This document shows positions 31,066 through 37,610 of a stretch of DNA of 37,610 nt, in pieces. The stretch comes from Candidatus Heimdallarchaeota archaeon (lineage in GTDB: Archaea > Asgardarchaeota > Heimdallarchaeia > Heimdallarchaeales > Heimdallarchaeaceae), in assembly GCA_016839945.1 (NCBI GenBank), contig JAEOTE010000100.1, forward strand, positions 1 through 37,610. Direction: 5' to 3'. How positions within the stretch are numbered: position 1 is the first letter of the stretch; the number at the start of each line of letters is the position of its first letter. Position numbers and translations under genes: made by a program. The notes beneath the pieces are model-generated. The model saw nothing but the letters and a program-made list of their open reading frames with translations. It did no database searches and was not told the DNA's origin.

Positions 31066-33057
31066 TTGAAAAAAGAATCTATAAGATTAAGTGGTAATTC
31101 CTTCCTTAGGATTGTTATCTTGTTATTAGTTATTACACTTATCCCGTTTTCATATGCAGAAAATAATAATAAACTCTTTGATATAGAAATTCAGAAGATT
31201 TCTTATGATCCAATAATTATTTCATCAGATGCTGATTTTGGACCTTCAGGATATAATCTTCCGGGTTCTGGAACCTTTGGAGATCCTTACAGAATTGAGA
31301 AGTTAAACATCAATACACAGGCAGAATATGCAGTAGAAATAAGAGAAGTAACTTCCTATTTCGTGGTTGAAAGTAATAATCTGAAAGGATCTTTAGGAGG
31401 TCTTTATATCTCAAGTATTCTTCCTGGTCACACAAATATTTCTAATAATTCGTTCATTAAAATCGAAGATGGTACAGGAATTATTCTTACCAGTTCTGAT
31501 CAAGTTGAGATTAGAAATAACAATTTTCTTGATACAAATACAGCAATTGATTGTTCTCTTTCTACTGATGTTTCTATTATTGATAACGATATCAAATTTG
31601 GAAATAATGGAATAATCTTGAAAGATTCTCCAGGAGCTTTGATAAGGAATAATGAAATCTTATCTATGACAGGAAATTCCATTAGATTACAAGATTCCCA
31701 CTCTTCTCAGATTCGTTTGAATCAGATTAATGAAACTGGTACTGCTATGATTCTTGAATCAAATCATGTAGATGTTTGCAGTAATGTCATTTATGCAAAT
31801 ACTCAGGGAATACTAATTGAACAATCTATAGGTAGTAAATTCTGCGAAAATTTCATCTATCACAATTTAGGGGGAGCGATTTATCTCTCAACCTCAATTC
31901 AAAATATTAAAGAAGATAATGTGTTTTACCATAATTATTTCATTGCAAATAGTGAAGGAGAAAATCCTCAAGCAAAAAGTTATGGAACAAATAACACTTG
32001 GTATAACACAACACTGAATGAAGGAAACTATTGGAATGATGCAAATAAAACTGGACCATATTATCTTGAAGGAGCTATAGATTATTATCCTCTTACAACA
32101 ACTGATCGAGACAATGATGGACTAGATGATATAAACGAGAGATACGTATATTTTACAGATTTAGATTTCAATGATACAGATTTAGATGAACTTCTTGATG
32201 GAGAAGAGGTCTATACCTATTTCACAAGTCCTACTGATTCAGATTCAGACAATGATCGATTGAAAGATGGTGAAGAAGTTTTAATTTACGGAACAAACGC
32301 CTTAGATCCTGATACTGACAATGATTTATTGGATGATTATGAAGAACTTATGATTTACTTCACAGATGCTTTTGATCCAGATACTGATGATGACTCAATT
32401 CCTGACGGATGGGAAGTACTGAAAGGTCTTGATCCTTTAGTTGATGATTCTACATTAGATTACGACAATGATGAATTAAGCAATGTTGAGGAATATTACC
32501 TTGGTACACATCCATTCTTAAATGATACAGATTTTGATGATTTATTAGATGGAATAGAGGTGAATACTTACGGTACAGACCCTCTAGACAAAGATTCAGA
32601 CAATGACAACTTATTTGATGGTGAGGAGATTTTGGTGTATTTCACTAATGCTCTTAATCCGGATTCTGACAATGACACTCTCACAGATGGGATTGAGGTC
32701 AATGTTTATTTTACAAACCCTTTGAGTAATGATACAGATCTTGATAATTTGCCTGATCCATGGGAGATAGAATATGAACTTGATCCTTTGTTTGATGATT
32801 CATCTCTTGATCCTGATAATGACGATCTTACAAATTTAGGAGAATATTTAGCGGGAACACACCCATTTCTAAATGACACAGACGGGGACAAATTCTTGGA
32901 TGGAAAAGAAGTAAAAGCTGGAACTGATCCTCTGGATCCAAATGATTATCCCTTGTCTTCAAAACAGATAACTATGATTATAATTAGTTCTGTATCTGTA
33001 GCTATTATAGTTTCCGCATTAATAACAGGAATAGTAACTAAAATTCGTAAACGATGA
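31066..33057 (+). CDS. Large surface protein: beta-helix plus calcium-binding (thrombospondin-3-like) repeats, C-terminally anchored
   Basis: A 663-residue protein. After a signal peptide (about 1-27) comes the cap module FGPSGYNLPGSGTFGDPYRI, then a NosD-like parallel beta-helix to about residue 300, closed by NEGNYWNDA and IDYYPL. Residues about 347-627 are acidic DxDxDxLxDxxE repeats (DTDNDLLDDYEE, DSDNDNLFDGEE) like thrombospondin type 3 calcium repeats, arranged as two 117-residue copies. A last helix (MIIISSVSVAIIVSALI) and tail KIRKR anchor it. The repeats should form a calcium-stiffened stalk holding the helix away from the cell; that is inference. The start is TTG 31066; the TATA-like TTAATATATT (31024-31033) lies about 37 bp upstream. 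Confidence 0.87.
   Translation: MKKESIRLSGNSFLRIVILLLVITLIPFSYAENNNKLFDIEIQKISYDPIIISSDADFGPSGYNLPGSGTFGDPYRIEKLNINTQAEYAVEIREVTSYFVVESNNLKGSLGGLYISSILPGHTNISNNSFIKIEDGTGIILTSSDQVEIRNNNFLDTNTAIDCSLSTDVSIIDNDIKFGNNGIILKDSPGALIRNNEILSMTGNSIRLQDSHSSQIRLNQINETGTAMILESNHVDVCSNVIYANTQGILIEQSIGSKFCENFIYHNLGGAIYLSTSIQNIKEDNVFYHNYFIANSEGENPQAKSYGTNNTWYNTTLNEGNYWNDANKTGPYYLEGAIDYYPLTTTDRDNDGLDDINERYVYFTDLDFNDTDLDELLDGEEVYTYFTSPTDSDSDNDRLKDGEEVLIYGTNALDPDTDNDLLDDYEELMIYFTDAFDPDTDDDSIPDGWEVLKGLDPLVDDSTLDYDNDELSNVEEYYLGTHPFLNDTDFDDLLDGIEVNTYGTDPLDKDSDNDNLFDGEEILVYFTNALNPDSDNDTLTDGIEVNVYFTNPLSNDTDLDNLPDPWEIEYELDPLFDDSSLDPDNDDLTNLGEYLAGTHPFLNDTDGDKFLDGKEVKAGTDPLDPNDYPLSSKQITMIIISSVSVAIIVSALITGIVTKIRKR
32182..32883 (+). 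repeat. Tandem 351-bp repeat inside the surface-protein gene
   Basis: Copy A 32182-32532 and copy B 32533-32883, each exactly 117 codons, followed by a partial third copy to about 32946. Shared landmarks are LLDG-EEV at the start, IPDGWE/LPDPWE in the middle, and GTHPFLNDTD at the end of both. The DNA copies have diverged at many positions, so the duplication is old. Confidence 0.8.
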
Positions 33058-33389
33058 GATTACATTAGGAGATTTTTCTTTTCTAAGATTTGCATTACAA
33101 TGTTTTCATGAAAAAAATCTCTAAAAAAAATGAAAAAATGAAAATAGGGAGGAGTAAAATTACTCTTTCTTTAATAATTTTTGAACGACTTTCTTGGTTC
33201 GGAAAATTATAATGAGGGTTCAAAGTAAGATTGCACTTAAAATAAGGTATTCAGAAAAAGTTAGTTATAAAGTTTTTAATACAGAGATGATTGTTTAAAA
33301 TTTCTCAGAATGGTCATTATTCAGCGAATTGTATCTGAATTTCTTTTTCATTATTAGTTTAACAGAGAAATCTTTCAAAGTTATATTAT
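33058..33389. other. Intergenic region without a recognisable gene
   Basis: This 332-bp stretch separates two convergent genes. It holds T-rich runs near 33075-33083 (terminator-like for the surface protein), a TATA-like TTAGTTATAAAG at 33261-33272 with no gene behind it, a weak inverted repeat ATTCAG/CTGAAT at 33319-33340, and an AT palindrome at its right end. No reading frame, tRNA or box C/D RNA could be supported. Confidence 0.5.
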
Positions 33390-33400
33390 TTAAATAATAT
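33383..33400. repeat. 18-bp perfect AT palindrome over the activase stop codon
   Basis: ATATTATTTAAATAATAT reads the same on both strands and includes the minus-strand TAA stop. Being pure AT it would melt easily. It could be a terminator element or chance in AT-rich DNA. Confidence 0.35.
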
Positions 33401-34343
33401 TAACTTGTAGACCAGCTTCTCTAGCCAATGTTTCAAAGGTTCTAAGACCATTTTCTTGAGATTCTGAGTGAATTTTTAGTGAATATTGACGACCTAATTC
33501 TTCATATTTACCTTTTCCCCATTCATGATATTTGAGAAACCTAATTTTTTTGATTCCTAGTTCTGTACAGAAATTGATTGTCTTTTTGATGTTTTCTAAA
33601 TCATCATTGATTCTTGGAATAATTGGGACAGAAATAGTTATTTTATTAACGTCAATTTGACTTAATTTTTTTAGATTCATGTGAATTTTCTCATTATTTA
33701 CCCCTGTTAACTCTTTATGTAATTTTGCATCCATAATCTTCAAGTCAAAAAAGAAGAAATCAATTTTTTGTATAAAATCTGCAACCTTTCGCCAATCAAA
33801 AAATCCACAGGTTTCTATTCCAACAGAAAATCCAATTGCCATAGTCTTCTTTAAAAACTCCCTAATAAAATCTGTATGAGCTAGAGGTTCACCACCTGAG
33901 AGTGTTATCCCACCTCCTGAGTTTCTGAATAATAAAGAATTCTTTTTTACTCTCTCAAATAAGTCTAAAACTGAAATACTGTATCCAACTGTTCTTAAAG
34001 CATTTTCAGGACACACTTGAGTACATATCTTTGATTCACAGATTGAACATTTCTTTCTGTTAATAATTGGGCATTCCAAATTAGAAAAATCAATACTAGA
34101 ATAAGTGCAAGCTTTTTCACATTTTCTACATCTCTTACATTTGATTTCAGAGTAAAAAATTTCTGGTTCAAATAGTTGACTTTCTGGATTTGAACACCAG
34201 ATACATTGAAGGTAGCATCCTTTAAAAAAAACAACTGTCCTTATTCCTGTCCCATCATCCACACAATAATCTTGTATATTAAAAATCGTTGTTTCCTCAT
34301 TCTTGAAGGATAATGGATTTGTTAAATCTTGTGTCAATATCAT
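33390..34343 (-). CDS. Glycyl radical enzyme activating enzyme (radical SAM, PflA-like)
   Basis: A 317-residue radical SAM protein. The cluster-binding motif is C43-x3-C47-x2-C50 (GCYLQCIWC), preceded by the DDGTGIRTVVFFKG segment typical of activases. An inserted ferredoxin-like domain (about residues 65-118) carries eight further cysteines (CKRCRKCEKAC; CSICESKICTQVC), enough for two extra 4Fe-4S clusters, as in the activases of non-PFL glycyl radical enzymes. GGGITLSGGEPL is the SAM-binding loop. It would place the glycyl radical on the partner encoded just upstream. Its ATG overlaps the partner's stop as TGATG, so translation is coupled; a TTG one codon earlier is an alternative. Confidence 0.92.
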   Translation of the reverse strand: MILTQDLTNPLSFKNEETTIFNIQDYCVDDGTGIRTVVFFKGCYLQCIWCSNPESQLFEPEIFYSEIKCKRCRKCEKACTYSSIDFSNLECPIINRKKCSICESKICTQVCPENALRTVGYSISVLDLFERVKKNSLLFRNSGGGITLSGGEPLAHTDFIREFLKKTMAIGFSVGIETCGFFDWRKVADFIQKIDFFFFDLKIMDAKLHKELTGVNNEKIHMNLKKLSQIDVNKITISVPIIPRINDDLENIKKTINFCTELGIKKIRFLKYHEWGKGKYEELGRQYSLKIHSESQENGLRTFETLAREAGLQVNII

Positions 34344-36829
34344 CAAAGCTCTAATTCAGTTCTTTCAATAATTTGGTCTTGAATGGACTTGCTTAATTCA
34401 ACGAAGAAAGCACTAAATCCAGCGACTCTAACAATTAAATCACGATATTTATCTGGATTATTCTGAGCATCTCTTAACATCTCAGTATGAACTACATTAA
34501 ATTGTAATTGAAAACCAAGGTAATCAAAATATGTCTTGATCAAGGAAATTAATTTTTTTGAACCTAAAATTCCTTTAAGAGTAACAGGATGGAATTTCAT
34601 ATTGTGAAGTCCTCCTCTTATTTTGGTGTGGTCAACTTTTGCTGCTGATAAGATTGCAGCAACTGGTCCATTGACATCAGTTCCAGGAAATGGTGAAGTT
34701 ACTCCATCGCATAAAGGTATTTCAGCAAGTCTCCCATCAGGTGTTGCTCCAGTTACTTTCCCAAATGGTGTGTGAGTGCTAATCGCTAACATTGATGGAT
34801 CATATGGTTTCCCTAAATAATTAATACCATTCTTTACAAATTCACAGTAGGTATCAAAGAGATCAACAAAAATCTCATCAACGTCATCATCATCATTACC
34901 CCATTTAGGAGCATCAAGAGCTTTTCTTCTCATATCATCGTTGTTTTCAAAATTATTTTTACAAGCTTCCATAACTTCTGCCATAGTAAATAGTTTTTGA
35001 TCTTCTACAAGCCTTTTTACTGCAGCAAGAGAATTTGCAACATTTACCATTCCTGAAGAAAGCGTTGTTGGCACTTCATTACAAATAGCTCCACCATCAT
35101 CAAGAGATAAACCTCTTTCTACACAATCCCGGATTAAAACTGAAGAATAAATTAGATTACAAGTCTGTCGATGAGCTGCCATAACAATATTCCAGTAAGA
35201 TTGCCAATTCTGTATTGCTGTTTCTAAGTGAATTTTGTAAACCTTAATTAATTCTTCATAACTTCTTGGAATTTTTGTTTCAGTGAACTGTAAGTCTGTA
35301 CGTGGATCTTTCCCCCCATACATAGCTAATTCAAGTAATTTGCCATGATTAATAAATCCTGCTTGAACAATTCCATAACTCATTCCTTCCATGGTTGGTT
35401 CTGTGCAACCTCCCATAGCAGCATATTTCCTAATAACAGGAACTGGTAATCCAGATGTTTGTAATTCATGTTGGATATAGATCTTGAGATTGAACCAAGC
35501 TGGGAAGCCACATCCAGTTTTAACACATTCAACTGCTTTTAGAAGAAATTCCTCACTAAGAGAATCATCATACCATATCGATAATGTCGGTTGTGTAGTT
35601 TGACAATTAATAGCTGATTGCAGAATTAACATTGATAATTCGTTATCTCCACGTCTTCCATTTTCATCAGTCCCACCAATAATCATATTTTGAAATAAAT
35701 TTCCTGATCCAAGTCCTTCCCATGAGAAAGAAGCAACATATTCAATTTCAGTCATTTTTATACGTAATGCTTCTAGTAACTCTAATACTTCATCTTCAGA
35801 AATTTGAGTATCTTCTTTATAAAATGGATACATATATCTATCGAATCTTCCAGGTGAATACCCAAGGTGAGCTCCTTCGATATGACCCGCTAAGTAAATA
35901 AACCAAAAAGCTTGCATAGCTTCTATAAAGTTTCTTGGTGGATTTTCTGGTACCCATTTACAATGACCAGCTATTGTTAATAACTCCTGTTTTCTCTTTG
36001 GATCCATTTCTGTCTGTGCTAATCTTTCTGCTTCATTAGCATAATTGTTCGCCCAAGTAATTGTCGCTTCTAAGACTCTTATTCCAGCTTTCCAAAAATA
36101 TACTTTTTCTGCTGATTTATAGTCAGTTATTTGTGTTTTCAAGATATTTTTTTTCATTTTCTCAATAATTTTTTGAAAACCTTCATTTAAAGCAGTTTCA
36201 AAATCAAGAACATATCTTCCTTCTGGAGCAGGATCATGTGGGGCTGTATATAATACTGCTTCCCATCCCTTCTCTATGTAGTCTGCTGCTGAAAAAGTAG
36301 TTTTCCATAAAGCATCTCCCACATCCTGCATACTTTTACCTTTAAAATATTCTGCACATTCTTTCAGATTATCTTTGTCCTTTTTTGATATTAGAAATTT
36401 ATGTGAAAAAATATCTAAATCTTCTGATTGAGCGAGTTCCCTTCCTTTAGCAATCCCACCTCCATCTCCTAAATCAGTAACACTATCTTGAGCTTCTTGT
36501 TGCTTTTCTTCAAATATTTTCAAAATGAAATCAGATGCATAATTGCAATAAGGAATTGCTCCACGAACAAATCTTGTTTTACTTCCAACAATAAGCTCAT
36601 TATCTCTTATTACTGGTGTTAAATTCTCTAAAGCATAAGCATGACATTCAGCTCTTCTTTCTAAAACATTCATTCCATCAGTTTTACGATGAGCTTCCAT
36701 GTAACCATAAATATACTCTGGATCAATCATCAAAGGTTCTGATAAATATTGATCACGTAAGTGTCGAATTCTTTCAGTTGAAGGTTGTTTAATAATTTCT
36801 CTTGGTTCAAAGGTAAGTGATTCAGTCAC
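34343..36829 (-). CDS. Glycyl radical enzyme (PFL-like, substrate unassigned)
   Basis: An 828-residue enzyme. The C-terminal radical domain has RVAGFSAFFVELSKSIQ, with Gly804 as radical site. The thiyl cysteine is C475 in AAMGGCTEPTMEG, followed by T476 and E477. Pyruvate formate-lyase has two adjacent cysteines here, so this is not PFL. Most dehydratases and lyases (glycerol dehydratase, CutC, HypD) have GCVE; GCTE is close but different. ERRAECHAYALENLTPVIRD is a normal family segment. Such enzymes work only without oxygen. Likely reactions are a dehydration, C-C or C-N cleavage or a decarboxylation; I cannot choose. The start is GTG 36829, with GAGGT eight bases upstream. No microcompartment genes are nearby. 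Confidence 0.92.
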   Translation of the reverse strand: MTESLTFEPREIIKQPSTERIRHLRDQYLSEPLMIDPEYIYGYMEAHRKTDGMNVLERRAECHAYALENLTPVIRDNELIVGSKTRFVRGAIPYCNYASDFILKIFEEKQQEAQDSVTDLGDGGGIAKGRELAQSEDLDIFSHKFLISKKDKDNLKECAEYFKGKSMQDVGDALWKTTFSAADYIEKGWEAVLYTAPHDPAPEGRYVLDFETALNEGFQKIIEKMKKNILKTQITDYKSAEKVYFWKAGIRVLEATITWANNYANEAERLAQTEMDPKRKQELLTIAGHCKWVPENPPRNFIEAMQAFWFIYLAGHIEGAHLGYSPGRFDRYMYPFYKEDTQISEDEVLELLEALRIKMTEIEYVASFSWEGLGSGNLFQNMIIGGTDENGRRGDNELSMLILQSAINCQTTQPTLSIWYDDSLSEEFLLKAVECVKTGCGFPAWFNLKIYIQHELQTSGLPVPVIRKYAAMGGCTEPTMEGMSYGIVQAGFINHGKLLELAMYGGKDPRTDLQFTETKIPRSYEELIKVYKIHLETAIQNWQSYWNIVMAAHRQTCNLIYSSVLIRDCVERGLSLDDGGAICNEVPTTLSSGMVNVANSLAAVKRLVEDQKLFTMAEVMEACKNNFENNDDMRRKALDAPKWGNDDDDVDEIFVDLFDTYCEFVKNGINYLGKPYDPSMLAISTHTPFGKVTGATPDGRLAEIPLCDGVTSPFPGTDVNGPVAAILSAAKVDHTKIRGGLHNMKFHPVTLKGILGSKKLISLIKTYFDYLGFQLQFNVVHTEMLRDAQNNPDKYRDLIVRVAGFSAFFVELSKSIQDQIIERTELEL

Positions 36830-36856
36830 TTTCTTCTACCTCTTAAAAAGAAATTG

Positions 36857-36870
36857 AATAATCAATTATT
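36857..36870. repeat. 6-bp inverted repeat in the glycyl radical enzyme promoter
   Basis: AATAAT-CA-ATTATT lies 28-41 bp upstream of the GTG start at 36829, next to the TATA-like AATATTAAAATAAT on the minus strand (36866-36879). The position over the core promoter would suit a repressor site, but it is AT-only apart from the centre. Confidence 0.3.
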
Positions 36871-37045
36871 TTAATATTCCTTAGGATTATTCTCTAATGT
36901 AAAAATGTTATCAAATTGAAGTGGATTCAATAAAAATACTTCCGACAAAACACAACTAATGAGATAAAAAAATAGAAAAATAAGAAAAGAAGAAGAGAGT
37001 ATTCATTTCAATCTAATAGATATAAGTTCGGAAACTAGTCCAAAA

Positions 37046-37055
37046 CTTTATTTAT
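37046..37055 (+). promoter_or_regulatory. TATA box of the LURP-one-like gene
   Basis: CTTTATTTAT is centred about 27 bp before ATG 37077, favouring this ATG over the TTG at 37071. Confidence 0.4.
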
Positions 37056-37076
37056 TATAATAAGTAAGTCTTGAAG

Positions 37077-37553
37077 ATGGAAGAACAAGAGTTCTATAGA
37101 TTCAAAATTAAAGCTCACAGGTCAATTTTTACACCAAAAAAATATGAGGTTTACGATGCTGTAACAGGAAGATTAAAATTCACTTGTCAATTTAAAGGAT
37201 TTACAAAATTAAGTTGTCTGTTATATGATCAAAGAGGAAAGGAAATTTTTGGAGCTCAAAAGATAGGATGGACGAAATTAACATATGACTGGATTATTTT
37301 TAAAGATAAAGAAGAAATAGCCAAGTTTGATAAATCCCAGGGGAAACACTTCGCAAAAGGATTTGAAGTAATAACAAAATCACAGATTTATCAAGGCATT
37401 CTAGGTAAATTCTCCGATGAAGAAGGAAAAGAGGTTTTCTCTATAGAACGCCAAGAAAAAATAAGCGAACTTTTTGTTGATGTGAATCAAAATTTCGATG
37501 TTAATCTAGCAATTATGATTTCTTTGATAGTGTTTATTCACAGATTTATGTAG
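37077..37553 (+). CDS. LURP-one/Tubby-C-like domain protein
   Basis: A 158-residue protein of almost pure beta-strand pattern followed by one C-terminal hydrophobic helix (NLAIMISLIVFIHRFM). The sequence FKIKAHRSIFTPKKYEVYDA, then GRLKFTCQFKG, YDQRGKEIFGAQK and FEVITKSQIYQGIL resembles the LURP-one-related/scramblase-like beta-barrel, in which the hydrophobic helix threads the barrel. Function in archaea is unknown; some relatives bind lipids or nucleic acid. ATG 37077 is chosen over TTG 37071 because the TATA box lies 27 bp upstream. Confidence 0.68.
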   Translation: MEEQEFYRFKIKAHRSIFTPKKYEVYDAVTGRLKFTCQFKGFTKLSCLLYDQRGKEIFGAQKIGWTKLTYDWIIFKDKEEIAKFDKSQGKHFAKGFEVITKSQIYQGILGKFSDEEGKEVFSIERQEKISELFVDVNQNFDVNLAIMISLIVFIHRFM

Positions 37554-37610
37554 TTTATCATTTTATTATATACTCTGAAAAAAGAATCTGGAAATTAGAT
37601 ACTTATATAA

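Noticed and set aside
33058-33389. Possible tRNA or box C/D small RNA in the long intergenic stretch
   Set aside because: No cloverleaf or T-arm could be drawn, and no matched C and D boxes are present; GC is too low for a structured RNA.
33995-34234. 79-codon minus-strand frame inside the activase gene
   Set aside because: It lies in another frame over the cysteine-rich ferredoxin-like insert; the activase frame carries the motifs.
34343-36829. Pyruvate formate-lyase proper
   Set aside because: The active-site loop has a single cysteine in GGCTEP, not the adjacent cysteine pair of PFL.
1-37610. Mobile element, prophage or CRISPR array
   Set aside because: No transposase, integrase, terminal repeats, phage structural genes or regularly spaced repeats were seen; the only tandem repeat is inside a coding sequence.

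Overview
The window is AT-rich (roughly one third G+C by eye) and archaeal. TATA boxes sit about 25-28 bp upstream of many start codons, oligo-T tracts follow genes, an F420-type LLM oxidoreductase and GH57 glycan enzymes are present, and secreted proteins end in one transmembrane helix plus a short basic tail. An Asgard archaeon of Heimdall/Loki type is the best guess. The reasons are a TPR protein with a longin/roadblock-like C-terminal domain, RING-like zinc fingers, and NosD-type beta-helix surface proteins with a shared N-terminal cap. This placement is inference; there is no rRNA or informational marker gene here.

Layout. 1-7214: an edge-truncated TPR protein, threonine synthase, an LLM oxidoreductase (minus), three small membrane proteins (one with a membrane anchor plus zinc ribbon plus RING-like finger), a cupin and a methyltransferase. 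7237-11959: a second methyltransferase (minus), a three-gene surface-sugar group (glycosyltransferase, SDR epimerase, CapD-like NDP-sugar dehydratase/epimerase) and a CpXC protein (minus). 12037-16052: a VKOR-type membrane thiol oxidoreductase, a phosphohexomutase homologue with a broken active site, a small membrane zinc-ribbon protein and a GH57 branching enzyme. 16180-19003: two secreted, membrane-anchored proteins, a solute-binding protein that looks circularly permuted and a beta-helix protein. 19016-22836 (minus): a GalT/HIT-family uridylyltransferase-like gene, a GH57 amylase-like gene and glycogen synthase, tightly packed. 23042-28743: a DAK2 kinase-like protein, a THEP1 NTPase whose P-loop lies upstream of its first ATG, then an extracytoplasmic thiol-redox island (TlpA-like protein, thioredoxin-CcdA fusion, small secreted Ig-like protein, RING-like protein, and a thioredoxin-TM-zinc-finger protein). 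28738-33057: a metallo-beta-lactamase-fold protein, an alpha/beta hydrolase and an NTF2-like protein (all minus), then a large beta-helix/calcium-repeat surface protein. 33390-36829 (minus): a glycyl radical enzyme and its activase. 37077-37553: a LURP-one-like protein.

Themes. Glycogen-type alpha-glucan synthesis and breakdown is encoded by the branching enzyme, glycogen synthase and a GH57 amylase-like enzyme. Disulfide chemistry outside the membrane is encoded by VKOR, two TlpA-like proteins and thioredoxin-CcdA. The glycyl radical enzyme implies anaerobic life. Translation starts come in two classes: apparently leaderless ATG/GTG starts placed about 25-28 nt after a TATA box, and starts (often TTG/GTG, once apparently CTG) preceded by a Shine-Dalgarno motif 5-8 nt upstream. 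No tRNA, rRNA, CRISPR array, insertion sequence or integrase was seen.
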